From the NCBI GenBank assembly GCA_003118195.1, contig BEXV01001630.1, forward strand, positions 36,623-73,086: DNA of 36,464 nt, given 5' to 3'. The notes below the pieces were generated by a model, which did no database searches, was not told the origin of the DNA, and saw only the letters and a list, made by a program, of their open reading frames with translations. Positions 1 to 11,588 of this stretch are shown in pieces (position 1 is the first letter of the stretch; each line of letters begins with the position of its first letter). Source of the DNA: Hemicentrotus pulcherrimus (Eukaryota; Echinodermata; Echinoidea; Camarodonta; Strongylocentrotidae). Position numbers and translations under genes: made by a program.

Positions 1-77
1 ACCCCATTTGTTGAATTATAAAATGCGAAATTATTGCGAAACAAATCGTTCCCAATCGAAATCGTGTTCGGATATAC

Positions 78-242
78 CTTTGATGTTGATGCCTCAGAGG
101 CCATCGTTGAGTAGAACTCATCACTCAGCTTCACGCTGGCCAGTTTCAGTGATCGAAGATTCGGCATGGAGCAGAGACCTCTCGCGTAATGAGAGGATGC
201 AGCAGAACCCAGTTTTGCCGTATCGTGCGTTAGCTCCTCAAT
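78..242 (-). CDS. LRR cassette exon L19 (165 nt)
   Basis: 55 open residues: IEELTHDTAKLGSAASSHYARG, second LRR SLKLASVKLSDEFYSTMASEASTSK. It is the last cassette in the window; the array sequence continues to position 1. The donor is GTATAT as in L10. Its first 40 nt match L4 and its second half matches L10, so it looks like a hybrid. Acceptor is CACCAG. Confidence 0.85.
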
Positions 243-853
243 CTGGTGATGTTACAGGACAGAATAGATAGATTTAATAGTATTGACAAGTATTGACGAC
301 TTGTCTAATTTGCATATTTTATATTGTCCTCTACTTAGACTTTTAAAGCAAAGGAGAGAAAGAAGGGAGAGAGAGAAAGAGAGAGCGAGAGGGAGAGAGA
401 GAGAGAGTCCGGGACAGAGGAAGGGACATAATGAGAGTCAGAGAGTTAAAAAAAACATATGAAATGGGTGTGGTAATAGCGAAGAAAGACGAGATGGAAA
501 CAAAAAGTAATTAGTTATAGATAGTTAGAAGGTAGACCATGGTCTGTTCTAGCAGAATTAAAGGGCTATAAATATGTCCTTCTTTTTACAATGCACTTAT
601 AAATGAAATTCCTGCAGCCACTGACAAAATTTAAATAATTACTAAATATAGAACGGGAACTACTATTTATAGGATAAGTACTTTTACACACGGTGTTTTA
701 TGCATCTATATCATGTTATGAAACCAAAGTTCATTCTATTCACATGATTTAATTCCTTGTCAGCATGAACAAACTGCTTATTATATCGATATGATAGTAC
801 TCGTGACATATGTTTATAAATCGTTTCCAACTGAAATCGAGTTTGGGTAAAAC

Positions 854-1018
854 CTTTGATTTTGGTGCCTCAGTGGCCATCGTTGAGAAGAACTCATCAC
901 TCAGCCTCACACCCATCAGATTCAGTGATCGAAGATTTGGCATGGAGCAGAGACCTTTCGCGTAATGAGAGGATGCAGCAGAACCCAGATCTGCGCCCCA
1001 GAGCGTTAGCTACTCAAT
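854..1018 (-). pseudogene. LRR cassette exon L18, with nonsense codon
   Basis: Full-length 165-nt copy, but the third codon is TAG (ATT GAG TAG from 1018 downward) and the donor reads AAAG|GTTTTA instead of GTATAC. The rest stays open (second LRR SLNLMGVRLSDEFFSTMATEAPKSK). Two independent defects mark it as a dead unit, or as an exon that would end the protein if included. A single-base sequencing error could explain the stop but not the donor as well. Confidence 0.8.
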
Positions 1019-1660
1019 CTGGTGATGTGACAGGACAGGTTGAATAGAGTGAAAAGTGTTATCAAGTATACACGACATAAATTGTCTAAGTTTGATATTC
1101 TTACTGTCATTAATGTAACATTATTAACCTCTGATTACACGTTTAAAGCAAGAGAAAGAGAAGGGAGAGAGAGAGAGAGAGAAAAAAAACGAAAATGGGT
1201 GTGGTGAGAGAAAAGAAAGACGAGATAAAGAAATACATACAAATGTGATTAATTAGAATGAGTTAGAAAAGAGAGACCGTGTCTGCTCAAGCAGAATTTA
1301 AGTGTTATTTATGTCCGTCTTTTACAATGCATATTTCAGGTAAATTCCTGCAACTATTGACAAAACGTAAATAATATCTAAATATAAAACTCGAACTACT
1401 ATTTTTTTTTATACGTTTCTTGAAAACACTCTTTTATATGACTCTATATAATGTTTACAACGAATTCATTGTATTCATGTGATTTATTTACTTGTTAGCA
1501 TGGCCAAACTATTTGTAATACCGATATGAGAGTGCTCGTAACTTATAACAAGAAATGAAGTCTTTAAAAAAAAAAAGAACAGTTACCTCATATTAATTTT
1601 AGTATAAAGAGTGTAAACTGGCAACAAATCTTTTTCCAATAGAAATCGTGTTTGGTATAC

Positions 1661-1825
1661 CTTTGATCTTGACGCATTAGTGGCCATCGTTGAGTAGAAC
1701 TCATTACGAAGCTTCACATGGGTGAGATTTAGTGATCGAAGATTTGGCATAGAGCAGAGCCCTCTCCCGTATTGAGAGGATGCAGTAGGACCGAGATCGG
1801 CGCGCCAGTGCTCTAGCTCCTCAAT
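1661..1825 (-). CDS. LRR cassette exon L17 (165 nt)
   Basis: 55 open residues: IEELEHWRADLGPTASSQYGRG, second LRR SLNLTHVKLRNEFYSTMATNASRSK. It is diverged at otherwise fixed scaffold sites (SQYGRG for SHYARG, RNEF for SDEF, TNAS for SEAS), which may mean relaxed constraint. Acceptor is CACCAG, donor AAAG|GTATAC, both intact. Confidence 0.8.
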
Positions 1826-2490
1826 CTGGTGATGTGACAGGACAGGTTAAATAGAGTGAAAAGTATTATCAAGTATAGACGACATGTCTGATTTCAATAA
1901 TATTTGTTATTGTCATCAATGTAATATCATTAACCTCTACTTAGACTTTTAAAACAAGGGAAAGTGAAGGGAGACAGAGGGAGAGAGAGAGAGAGAGAGG
2001 GAGAGAGACAGGGAAAGGAACAGATACATCATGAGAAAATACCCGATGGAAATGGGCGTGGTAAGAGAAAATAAAGACGAAATGAAGAAAGACAAACAAA
2101 GGTGAATATTGATCGATTGGTAAACACAAGAGAGACCGTGTCTGTTCAAGCAGGATAAAAGTGTTACACCCGTCTATTTACAATGCAAATGTAAAATTAA
2201 TTTCCTGCCACTATTGGTTAACTATAAGTAATTTCGTTTGAAAAAATGCGAATTACTATTCATAGGATAAGTTAAGTTATGCAGGCTTTTTTTATGAATC
2301 TATATCGTTATGACACCAAAGTTCATTCTATAACATGATTTGTTTCCATATCAGCACGGCCAAACTGTTGACATGAGAATACTCATGACTTATGTTTATA
2401 AATGATTGCTTTTATCAAGTGTGAAAATACAGTTGCCCCACATGTTTAATTTGAAGAATGCAAAACTCTTTCGAAACAAATCGTTACGAA

Positions 2491-4275
2491 TTTGATTTGA
2501 TTTGATTTATTTACCAACAGCATCACAGTAATACATTTCATACTGTGTGTTTACATACAAGGAGAGAAACTATTGGTTGGTAAAATGGGCCGGATAATAG
2601 CTAGTCGAGCCTAACCCTTTAAACAGCTAAACAAAGTAATTAGGTACAATCAGTTTAGAAAACGTAACACAACAAAAACTAATGAATTTACAATTATAAT
2701 CGATACTTTAAAAAATAAGAATACTTTATAAAGTCTTGTACATACTGATAATGTAGAATATAATTTGTGTACATAACTTTGCAGATTATATCATTCATAA
2801 CTTGTTCAACAAATGACTTGTTACAGAATTCCGAAACCTATTTCTAGATCTTATTGATCTGACATTAATAATAATAAACAATAACAACGTTGCTTATAAA
2901 GCGCTTACCACCGAAGTCTCCTAAGCGCTAATATGTAATCTATTTCAAAATGCACTGCCCACAAAAGACGATGAAAATTGACCTTGTGTCGTTCTAAATT
3001 TTGGAAGACGTAATTTTCCACCTTCGTTTTGTATTGTGGATTAGCTATGCTCTAAAATGTCACAGTGCTCTATCAAAATGTCAGGCAAAGTATCATTGGC
3101 TAGAGCAAACATGAACGTAGAAATTGATAAATCATGTAAATTATACACATTTAGGATTTGAAATCTTTTAAATAATGAAGCTGTTCTCAAATCAATATTA
3201 TGTTATAACACTAACTGCCATTTTCTGCGAATACAATATACTTCTTAGGCTAATCTTATAAGTGCTTGCCCAACCTCTGTTTTATATGAAAAGTGTGGTT
3301 GTATAAATGCTTTATATAACAATATCACCGTACGGCTAGGAACAAAATGTCACAATCTAAATAGCACCCCAACTTTATTTCTAAATACACTGATATACGA
3401 AACGAATATGACTATTCCGAGACAAATGTTTATCAATGTGGACCCCAACAAAAGTGGCAACATCACCCTCTTTAATATCCTCGCCAGCGATTTTCAGTTT
3501 ACCATTCATACATATTTTGTCCCTCCTACTAATTATTAACATGAAATTAGTTTTCATTGATTGAATTGTAAGTTTATTAGCAATGCACCATGTATGTATC
3601 TTTTGTGATTCCATGACATTTGCTCCGGCGACAATTGCTCCGCTGTAAATTTCATACACTGATCGAATGGCTAACTTCAACCCTGGATTCAACACTATAC
3701 CCTACCCTAAACCTAACCCTAAACCTAACATAAAACCCTATTGAAACCCTAACCCTAACCCTACATCTTAGACGAAATAAAGCCCGGAGCAATTGTCGCA
3801 GGAGCAAATGTCGTGTCACCATCTTTTGTATGTTGTTGTTAACTTCATTTACATCAATTTCACCCTGGTCAGCAGGAAAAGTATGAAATAGGTTGGAATC
3901 ATCGGCAAACAGCCGAAAATTGAAATAATCAGTCACTGTTGGCAAACCATTTATATAGATACAAAACAGAATTGGCCCTAATACTGATCCTTGTGGAACA
4001 CCACATCTTACCTTCCTTCTTTCAGATAACGTTTGACCACACGGAACAAACTGAAATCGGTTACTGAGATAGTACTCTAACCATTCAAGAGATAACCGTC
4101 GAATGCCATAACCAGATAGTTTACCTAGTAATATATTATGATTAATTATTGTGTCAAATGCTTTTTTTTTCAAATCGATGAGACCAGAGTTACTTTCCCC
4201 TGATCTATAGATTTCAAAGTTTCTTTATTTCATCTGGAACCTTGCCAGTTTCTAATGACAAGGTAAATATATATG
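2491..4275 (-). mobile_element. 5'-truncated CR1/Jockey-superfamily LINE, degenerate
   Basis: Inserted in the array unit next to L16. On the minus strand the reverse transcriptase fragment (about 4185-3845) shows KKAFDTI with the first catalytic Asp region, YLSNRFQ, CGVPQGSVLGPILFCIYI and FADDSNLF (the YADD box as FADD). It continues after a MITE insertion as WCIANKLTI (about 3590-3550) and on to 3381. The low-coordinate end is a short TTTGA tandem repeat at 2491-2510, as expected for a LINE 3' tail. The 2520-3380 part is 3' ORF/UTR with no clear frame. Boundaries at the high end are approximate. The copy is broken and cannot be active. Confidence 0.78.
3607..3820. mobile_element. MITE with 9-bp target duplication inside the LINE
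   Basis: A 214-bp element flanked by a perfect 9-bp duplication ATCTTTTGT at 3598-3606 and 3821-3829. Inner terminal inverted repeats of 28 bp (3615-3642 and 3785-3812) match at 27 positions; the outermost 8 bp match less well. The centre holds ACCCTA/AACCCTAAC-like tracts (about 3690-3765), resembling telomeric repeats but far from any chromosome end signal. A 9-bp duplication fits a Mutator-like or related DNA transposon. Removing the element and one duplication restores the LINE reverse transcriptase frame. Confidence 0.82.
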
Positions 4276-4301
4276 CCAGTTGAAATACTGTTTGGGTATA
4301 C

Positions 4302-4466
4302 CTTTGATCTTGATGCCTCAGTGGCCATCGTAGAGTAGAACTCATCACTCAACTTCACACTGTCCAGATCAAGGGATCGAAGATTTGGCATAGAGCAGAG
4401 ACCTCTCGCGTAATGAGAGGATGCATGAGAACCCAGATCTGCCGTCTTGTGCTTTAGCTTCTCAAT
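4302..4466 (-). CDS. LRR cassette exon L16 (165 nt)
   Basis: 55 open residues: IEKLKHKTADLGSHASSHYARG, second LRR SLDLDSVKLSDEFYSTMATEASRSK. Acceptor is CACCAG, donor AAAG|GTATAC. A LINE insertion begins only about 25 nt beyond the donor on the sense strand, leaving the donor itself intact. Confidence 0.86.
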
Positions 4467-5144
4467 CTGGTGATGTGAAAGGACAGGTTGAATAGAGTGA
4501 ATAGTTTTATCAAGCAAAGACGAAGTGTGTAATTTAAATATTGTCTTTGGATATTGATATAACATCATTAACCTCTACTTACATTATTAAAGCAAAGGAA
4601 AGAGATAGAAGTGCGAGAGATAGACCGGGATATAGCCTGAGACATCATGAGAGACATAGAGATATATGAAGAAAAAACCGTGGGAAATGGGCTTGGTAAG
4701 AGCAAAGAAAGACGAGTTGAAGAAGACAAACAAATGATAGATTGTTATAAAAGAGAGACCGTGTCTGTTTAAGCCGAAGAAAAGTGTTTTTCGGTCCATT
4801 TACAATACACATGTAAAATTAACTTCCTGCGACTACTGACAAAATATACATAATTTCTTAATATAGAATGCGAAATACTATTTATAGAATATATATGCTT
4901 TTAAAACACGCTTTTATATGAATCTATATCATTATGACACCTAATTTCATTTTATTCATGTGATTTATTACCTTGTTAGCATGGCAAAACTATTTGTAAT
5001 ATTGATATAAGAAGCGCTCCAAACTTATAAAAATACATGATGTGTTTTATAAAAGTGCGAAAAAACAGTTATTCCAAAAGTTGAGTTTGAAGAATGCAAA
5101 AATGGCAGCAAATCGCTTTCCAGTTGAAATCGTGTTTGGTATAC

Positions 5145-5309
5145 CTTTGATCTTGATGCATCAGAGGAGATCGTCGAGTAGAACTCATCACTCAGCTTCA
5201 CACCGTCCAGATCCAGTGATCGAAGATTTGGCATAGAGCAGAGACCTCTCGCGTAATGAGAGGAAGCAGCAGAATCCACATCTGCGCCCTTGTGCGTTAG
5301 CTTCTCAAT
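5145..5309 (-). CDS. LRR cassette exon L15 (165 nt)
   Basis: 55 open residues: IEKLTHKGADVDSAASSHYARG, second LRR SLDLDGVKLSDEFYSTISSDASRSK. The acceptor is CACTAG, the only TAG acceptor among the cassettes; it remains usable. Residues ADVDS replace ADLGS. Donor is AAAG|GTATAC. It is the partner of L13. Confidence 0.85.
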
Positions 5310-5934
5310 CTAGTGATGTGACGGGAAAGGTTGAATAGAGTTTATAGTAATATAAAGTATAGATGACATGTCAATATAAATATTTTCTATTGTCATTAAT
5401 GTAAGATCATTAACCTCTACTTAGGGTTTTAAAGTAAGGGAAAGAGAAGGGAGAAGTAGAGAGACTTGGACAAACCCGGAGATAATGAGATATGAAGAGA
5501 GGTAGAGAGAATAAACCCGAAGGGAAATGGTTGTGGTAAGAGGAAAGAAAGACGAGATTAGGAACGGCAAACAAATTTGATTAATTAAAGATAGTTAGAT
5601 TAATTTCCTGCCACTATCGGTAACCTATGAGTTATTTCATTTGAAAAATGAGCAATATTATATTCATAGGATAATTAATTTTATACAGGTTTTTTTATGA
5701 ATCTATATCATTATGACACCAAAGTTCATTCTATTCACCCGATTTATATCCTTGTCAGCATAGCAAAACTATTCATTGAATTGACATGAGAGTGCTCATT
5801 AGTGACTAATGTAAATAAATGATTATTTGTTTTTAAACTGTCCCCAAAAAACAGTTACCCAAAAGGTTGAGTTTGAAGAATGCGAAACTATTTGGAAACA
5901 AATCGTATTGAATTGAAATCGTGTTTGGGTATAC

Positions 5935-6099
5935 CTTTGATTTTGATGCCTCAGAGGCCATCGTCGAGTAGAACTCATCACTCAGCTTCACACCGACCAG
6001 ATTCAGTAAGCGAAGAATTGGCATTAAGCAGAGACCTCTCGCGTAATGAGAGGATGCAGCAGAACCCAGATCTGCCGTATCGTGCTTTAGCTCCTCAAT
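5935..6099 (-). CDS. LRR cassette exon L14 (165 nt)
   Basis: 55 open residues: IEELKHDTADLGSAASSHYARG, then LMPILRLLNLVGVKLSDEF. Ile replaces Asn in the usual PNL. It is the partner of L12 in a two-unit duplication. About 90 nt upstream of its acceptor on the sense strand, the intron is interrupted by a 2-kb insert of unknown type. Acceptor is CACCAG, donor AAAG|GTATAC. Confidence 0.87.
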
Positions 6100-6187
6100 C
6101 TGGTGATGTGACAGGACAGGTTGGATATTGTGAATAGTATTATCAAAAATAGACGACATGTCTGATGTCAAAATTCTTAGTATCATT

Positions 6188-8190
6188 ACCCTACAAATTT
6201 TCGGAGATTGCGCCGCAGCCGCTTGGAATTTTAAATTGTCGTTTCATGATTTCATTTTTGTCCTCAAGTCTTACACATATTTTGATACCATTTTAGTCGA
6301 AATCGGATATACTATATATATATATATATATTATATAAGGTGTTACATTGTTACATAACAATTAGTAATGCGCATGTCATCAAAAGGTGTTATAATTGCA
6401 TATATTCATGTATAAGCAGAAATGTGAATACAGGTTTAGATGTATTTCTTCATAAGTGGGAGATATGAATTGATATCAAATTGCTTTGATAATGTTTCTC
6501 AAAGTAACTTGATGTATTCCAGAACAAAATAATACATAACAAATAAAACAATGGATATAATAAGAAATATAACTAACAAAACAATACATAAGAAAATAAA
6601 ATGATGAATTTCGAACTTTTTTTCGGATATGAGCAGTGATATGCAGATGGTTAGTGGAGAAATATTACTCTTCAGTGAGAAAGTGGGTAAAATTATTGTT
6701 TTGGGCTTTGCTCACAGTGCTAAAAATACTTTCAACAACAACAAAACAAATAATCATAATTAGCGTGTTCATTATTTATGCAAATTAACCTATGCATTTT
6801 TCAAATTTCATAAAAAATAATGAAACTTCATGAATTTGAAATGAAGGAAGCATTTATTCAATACGTTTTCAAAATTCACCACTAGTCTAGAGACAAATAA
6901 GTAGGGTTTTCTGTAAAGTGAATACAATTAGTATTTTGCATAATTAATAAGGCTTTAACGACAACATTTTTATATTAGGACATTATTGTTCCTTTCGTGA
7001 ATTTCTACAAACATGCAAATTTTCGCGTTCATCGAACATTCAGGAATTTTCAAAAATTAAAAAGGGAAACAAAACCAAATTTAGTGCAAGGACAGAGAGG
7101 GGAAAGGGAAGAGAATAGGATAGACAAGGAAGAAGGTGAAGGAGAAGGAAAGAAAGAGAGAGAGTTCATAAGAGTTCAAGCAAGTACATTGTTCAGACGG
7201 GGGCTTCCTAGTCGGAAGAGAATATGATAGACAAGGAAGCAGGTGAAGGAGAAGGAAAGAGAGAGAGAGAGTTCATAAGAGTTCAAGCAAGTACATTGTT
7301 CAGACGGGGGCTTCCTTGTCGGCGTAAGTTAAAGGTAAAGACCAGTATTGGAAATGCCCCAATTTCAAAAAATGAAATGGAAGCTCTCATTACATCTTTC
7401 TGTGTATAGTGCTTGTAACTTTACGAAGAATGGGCAAAATTTCTTATCATTTTGATGATTACAGAACCTTGCAGATGCTTGATGCTAGATGATCAATCTT
7501 TTCTGATTGATTCCACAACGTTTCTTTCACAATGCAATCGCATGACCATAACTGGTCTTTACCTTTAATCCCTGCAGCGGTAAATATCTCATGAATATAT
7601 GACTCAAACCATTAGTTGTCCACACCCGCTCTTACTCGGACCAACTTGATTTAGTTGACACGACCTTCCACCGAACCAGTCTTACCGCACTAATCGACCT
7701 CAACTCACCTTCAGCATCAAAACCGTGCGAAATCTAATTTTCAGTTTCGATTGTAAACAAACAACCCTCTTGAACTTGTCACATATACTCCGAATGCCAA
7801 ATGAGAGCATCAGCACGTTAAACTTACGCTACCCTCTGGTCGTGTTAACGCGTTACCCCTGGAAAAAGCCAGGAGTAAATCGGTCGGCGTAAAGGTAGGC
7901 GTAGCTAACACGACCATCGTTCAGACAATCACTACTCCGACCTTTACGCCGACCTCACCATATTAACACCGACTAGCTCTTAACACGACCTTTACCCCGA
8001 CCAAAATTGCCATTGTCTGAACAAGACTTAAACTGTCAAGCTTTAATATTGCGAGAAGCCTATTGAAATTTACAAAGGGAGAAACCTGTTGAAGGTATGT
8101 GCATGGTTCTCTGCGTTATATACATCTGAATACACTATGGTTCTGTTTGCCAAGTCCTGCATCCACAAATAATCGTAACATTTTCTCTAA
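6188..8190. mobile_element. unclassified 2-kb insertion in an array intron
   Basis: The unit sequence breaks off at about 6187 and resumes at about 8190 (AACATCATTAACCTCTACTTAG), so the block between is an insertion. No convincing coding frame. It contains an AT dinucleotide run at 6308-6332, a 107-bp tandem duplication (7111-7320) and short perfect inverted repeats such as 7882-7896 with 7940-7954. The foldback structure suggests a non-autonomous DNA transposon, perhaps composite; family not recognised. Confidence 0.5.
7111..7320 (+). repeat. 107-bp tandem duplication
   Basis: Two near-identical copies, 7111-7217 and 7218-about 7320. Each runs from GAGAATA-GATAGACAAGG through a GA-rich stretch to GTTCAGACGGGGGCTTCC. 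Only a few bases differ. Both copies are open in a plus-strand frame, but composition is simple and no protein is suggested. Confidence 0.85.
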
Positions 8191-8471
8191 TTTAACATCA
8201 TTAACCTCTACTTAGATTTTTAAAGCAGGGGAAATAGGAGGAGGGATAGAGAGAGAGAGAGAAAGGGGGGACAGACACATGGACATAGTGAGAGATAGAG
8301 AAAAAAACCTGAAAGGAAATGGGCGTGGTAAGAGAAAAGAAAAACGAGATGAAGAAAGACAAACATAATATGTGAATAATCATAGATAGTTAGACAAGAG
8401 AGGCCGTATCTGTCAAAGCAGAATAAAAGTGTTATATCCGTATATTTAAAACGCACATGAAAAATTTATAT

Positions 8472-8506
<35 letters not shown>

Positions 8507-8567
8507 TCATCATCAATAGTGATCTGTCAGTTTATGACAGGTTCAGTGACCCATTCAAAATTCTATA

Positions 8568-8888
8568 TCAAGTGTCTCTCCGAGTTTCTCTCCAAGTTCC
8601 TCGGTCTTGGGCCAAACGTTTCATCGTTTCATATCCTGTTGCTCCACATTGTGTGCTAACATCGTCTAGATAGCCTTTACGAGGTGTCCCCCTCTTCTTC
8701 TTTCCATGGATACGACCTCCTATGACTCTGAGCGTCAAACCCTCATCCTGCCGCATTATGTGTCCAAGCCATTTCTTCTGTCTCTCTCTAATCGTTTGAA
8801 TCAGCATCCGCCTTTCTTGGGCTCGATGCAACACCTCTTCATTCGAGACTCTGTCCCTCCAAGACACACCTAGTTGCGTCAGAACCAC
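8568..8888 (-). pseudogene. RTE ORF C-terminal segment
   Basis: Open minus-strand segment of 106 codons with EVLHRAQERRMLIQTI, KKWLGHIMRQDEG and GTPRKGYLDDV, the recurrent C-terminal tail of endonuclease/reverse-transcriptase LINE proteins. It is separated from the RT by stops near 9030 and 8890. Confidence 0.8.
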
Positions 8889-9031
8889 ATTTCGACCGCC
8901 TCCAATCGCTGCATGTCCTTTTTAGTGAGTGTCCACGTCTCAGCCCCATACAACAGTACATTCCATCCTTTGGACTTCACAAGACGTTTTCTCAAACTAA
9001 GATCAATGTTGTGGCTCATCAGGATATCTTG

Positions 9032-10172
9032 TCATTGAAAGAAGGCAGCTCTTGCCAGAGCTGAGTGCAAGTTGACCTCTTTGGCAGACTTGCCAACCTC
9101 AGTCAGCACACTGCCTAGATATTTGAAGTGGTTGACTTGCACAAGTCTGTTGCCATTTATCATGATAGTTATTTCTTTTGTCTTGCCTTTACTTATCATC
9201 ATCACCTTCGTTTTCTTCTCGTTGATTCTCATGCCATAGCTCCTGACCACTTGATCCATCGGCAGTGACAGCGAGCGTGGCCTGATCATCAGCATACCGT
9301 ACAGACCTAATCAACCCTCCTCCAACGATCACTCCTTCTAACATTGCCAGAGCTTCTCTTACCATTGCCACTGCATAGATATTGAAGAGAAGAGGAGACA
9401 GAAGGCATCCCTGACGTGTTCCACGTCCAATGACGGCTGGTTCACAGACCCCATCTCCAACGCGAACGCTGGCAGTCTGAGACATGTACAAGGATGCAAC
9501 CAATCTACGGTCTTTCCAATCAACACCAATGGCTGACAGCACTTCCATCAACCTAGTCCAATTGACACGATCAAATGCCTTTTCGTAGTCCACAAAACAG
9601 ATATATAGGTCCTGATCATGCTGTATACATCTCTCACTTAGTATTCTCATCACAGCGATTGCTTCTCGAGTGCCGACCCCTTTTCGAAAGCCAAATTGGT
9701 CTATTCCAATATAATCTCTGGACCTCGCTTCAATCCGATGGTAGAGTACCTTTAGTAATACTTTTGAAGCATGTGATACCAGGCTGATAGTGCGGTGATC
9801 CTCGCATCTGATTGCCTTTGTGGTCTTCTTGATGGTTATCAACTGGCTTCTTGTCCAATCATCTGGCCAGATTCCCTGCTCATATATATGTTGACATAGT
9901 TCAGTCAGTGCCATTATGCCAGCTTCCCCCATATTCTTGAGCATTTCAGCCGTAATGTTATCTTCACCAGCCGCCTTTTTCTCCTTTAACTGACAGACTG
10001 CACCACGCACCTCTTCTGGAAGTAAGGAAGGGCCAACGTCATCTGCCATGACATAATCTTCAATTTCCAAGGGCAGAGTGACTGGTTTATTGTCCCTTGC
10101 ATACAACTCCTCTACGTACTGACGCCATCTCTCCTCTATGTCCCGTTGGTTGGTTAGCAGTTCTCCATTCAC
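9032..10172 (-). pseudogene. RTE reverse transcriptase domain, frameshifted
   Basis: Open from 10172 to 9189 with RT motifs in order: FRKGVGTREA, ICFVDYEKAFDRVNW (first catalytic Asp), GTRQGCLLSPLLFNIY and RYADD (9296-9285). A frameshift just after YADD moves the reading to a second frame (9295-9032) that continues with RINEKKTKVM and HFKYLGSVL. It is followed by another stop before the C-terminal segment at 8888-8568. Conserved catalytic residues are present; the copy is dead by frameshift. Confidence 0.87.
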
Positions 10173-10340
10173 ATCCAGAACCCCTACTGTGTTGTTTTTT
10201 TCCTTTCCCTTTGTTCATATCGTCACTAAGAACTTTCACTTTATTGTACATAAGGTCTGTTCTGCCCCTGCGGTTTAGATCCTCTAATTCCTTGAATTGT
10301 TGTTCCCACCAGTTAGTTAGTGCTGTGTCTGTAGCTCTTC

Positions 10341-11588
10341 TTAGTTCGTTATTAAGCCTCTTGTAACCCCTTTTCCTTCTGCAGAGTTGTCATTTTTCAG
10401 CGTTTCTCTCTCATCCATCGTATCTATCATTTCCTCCGTTATCCATGGTTTACGGATCTTCTTTCTCTTACTGAACCCAACGTTTTCTTCAGCACTACCA
10501 TGCAAGGCACCTTTTAGATTTTCCCATTCCTCTTCAACCGAGGGCCCCTCTGGGAGTTCTTTAGAGTTCAGCCGGGATTGGACACCACGTGCATACACTA
10601 ATGCATTCTGTTTCAACTTTGCATTATCTATTTTTGTCACTTTACAGCTCCCTCTCACCTTCTTTAGTTTCAGCTGCACTGTCATCAGCACCAAGTTGTG
10701 ATCCGAGTAGCAGTCTGCGCCTGGATATGCCAGGGACTTTTTAACACTATTCTTGTACCGCTGGTTCACAAGAATATAATCAATCTGGTAGCGTGCGATA
10801 TCCCCAGGTGTTTTCCATGTATAGCGACGTCTAGGGTGCTGTTCAAAGAGAGTGTTGGTCATCACCAGTTTCCTCCTCTTGCAAAACTATACTAGCATAT
10901 TTCCTCTATGGTTTTTCCTGCCAAGACCCCACTCTCCAACAGCATCATCATGTTTTTGTCAGCTTCCAACAACAGCATTCCAGTCACCGAGAAGAATACG
11001 ATAGTCATTTCCTTTCCCTTTGTCCAGCTCCTCATCGATCATGTCGTTAATATCCTCCACATATTTGTCCTAATAGTCACTTGTAGGCATGTACACAACC
11101 AGCACAACGATGTCAACTGGTGATCCTTTTATTCTGACTGCTAACAGTCTATCGCTTACAGCCTCTATCCTACATACATTCTTTGCAGTATGCTTGTCCA
11201 GCAAAAGGGCAACACCACGTTGTCTTGCTTTTCCTCCAGAGTATATCACTCTGAATTCATCACTTATGAAGTCACCACTGTCGAGCCATCTAACCTCAGT
11301 AAGAGCAAGCAGGTTCATGTTATAACGTCGCATCTCACGTTTGATGGTTTCTATCTTGTCGTCTCTCATTGTTCTAACATTCCAAGTGCCAACGCGCGAG
11401 TGAGGACTTTGCTGGATGACGACCTGACCATCCTCACTGCTGGCCCTGCCGGACGCGACAACCTGGCATCTAGTGTCTAGAGTCCCGTTAACGTCTTTGG
11501 CTTGATTTGAATTGACAACTATTGGGTCATCCTGAGGATAATACTGCGGTGGGTTCCCGTTGCCTTCCGCGGGACCAATTTTCATCAT
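10341..11588 (-). pseudogene. RTE endonuclease domain, disrupted
   Basis: Two open segments on the minus strand. 11588-11070 contains GTWNVRTMRDDK, LALTEVRW and the VALLLDKHTAKNV region. 10865-10341 contains the YQIDYILVNQRY and YSDHNLV (SDH) motifs. This is the APE-type endonuclease that nicks target DNA. Stops near 11070, and further ones between the two segments and below 10400, break the frame. Endonuclease core residues are recognisable but the protein cannot be made whole. Confidence 0.82.

Noticed and set aside
1941..2149. Ser/Leu-rich minus-strand frames in the CT-rich tracts (also 12394-12589, 15789-16088 and 16642-16902)
   Set aside because: Translation of CUCU simple repeats in introns; no domain, and they are present in all frames.
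3690..3765. Interstitial telomere repeat array
   Set aside because: Irregular ACCCTA-like units confined between the inverted ends of a MITE with a target duplication.
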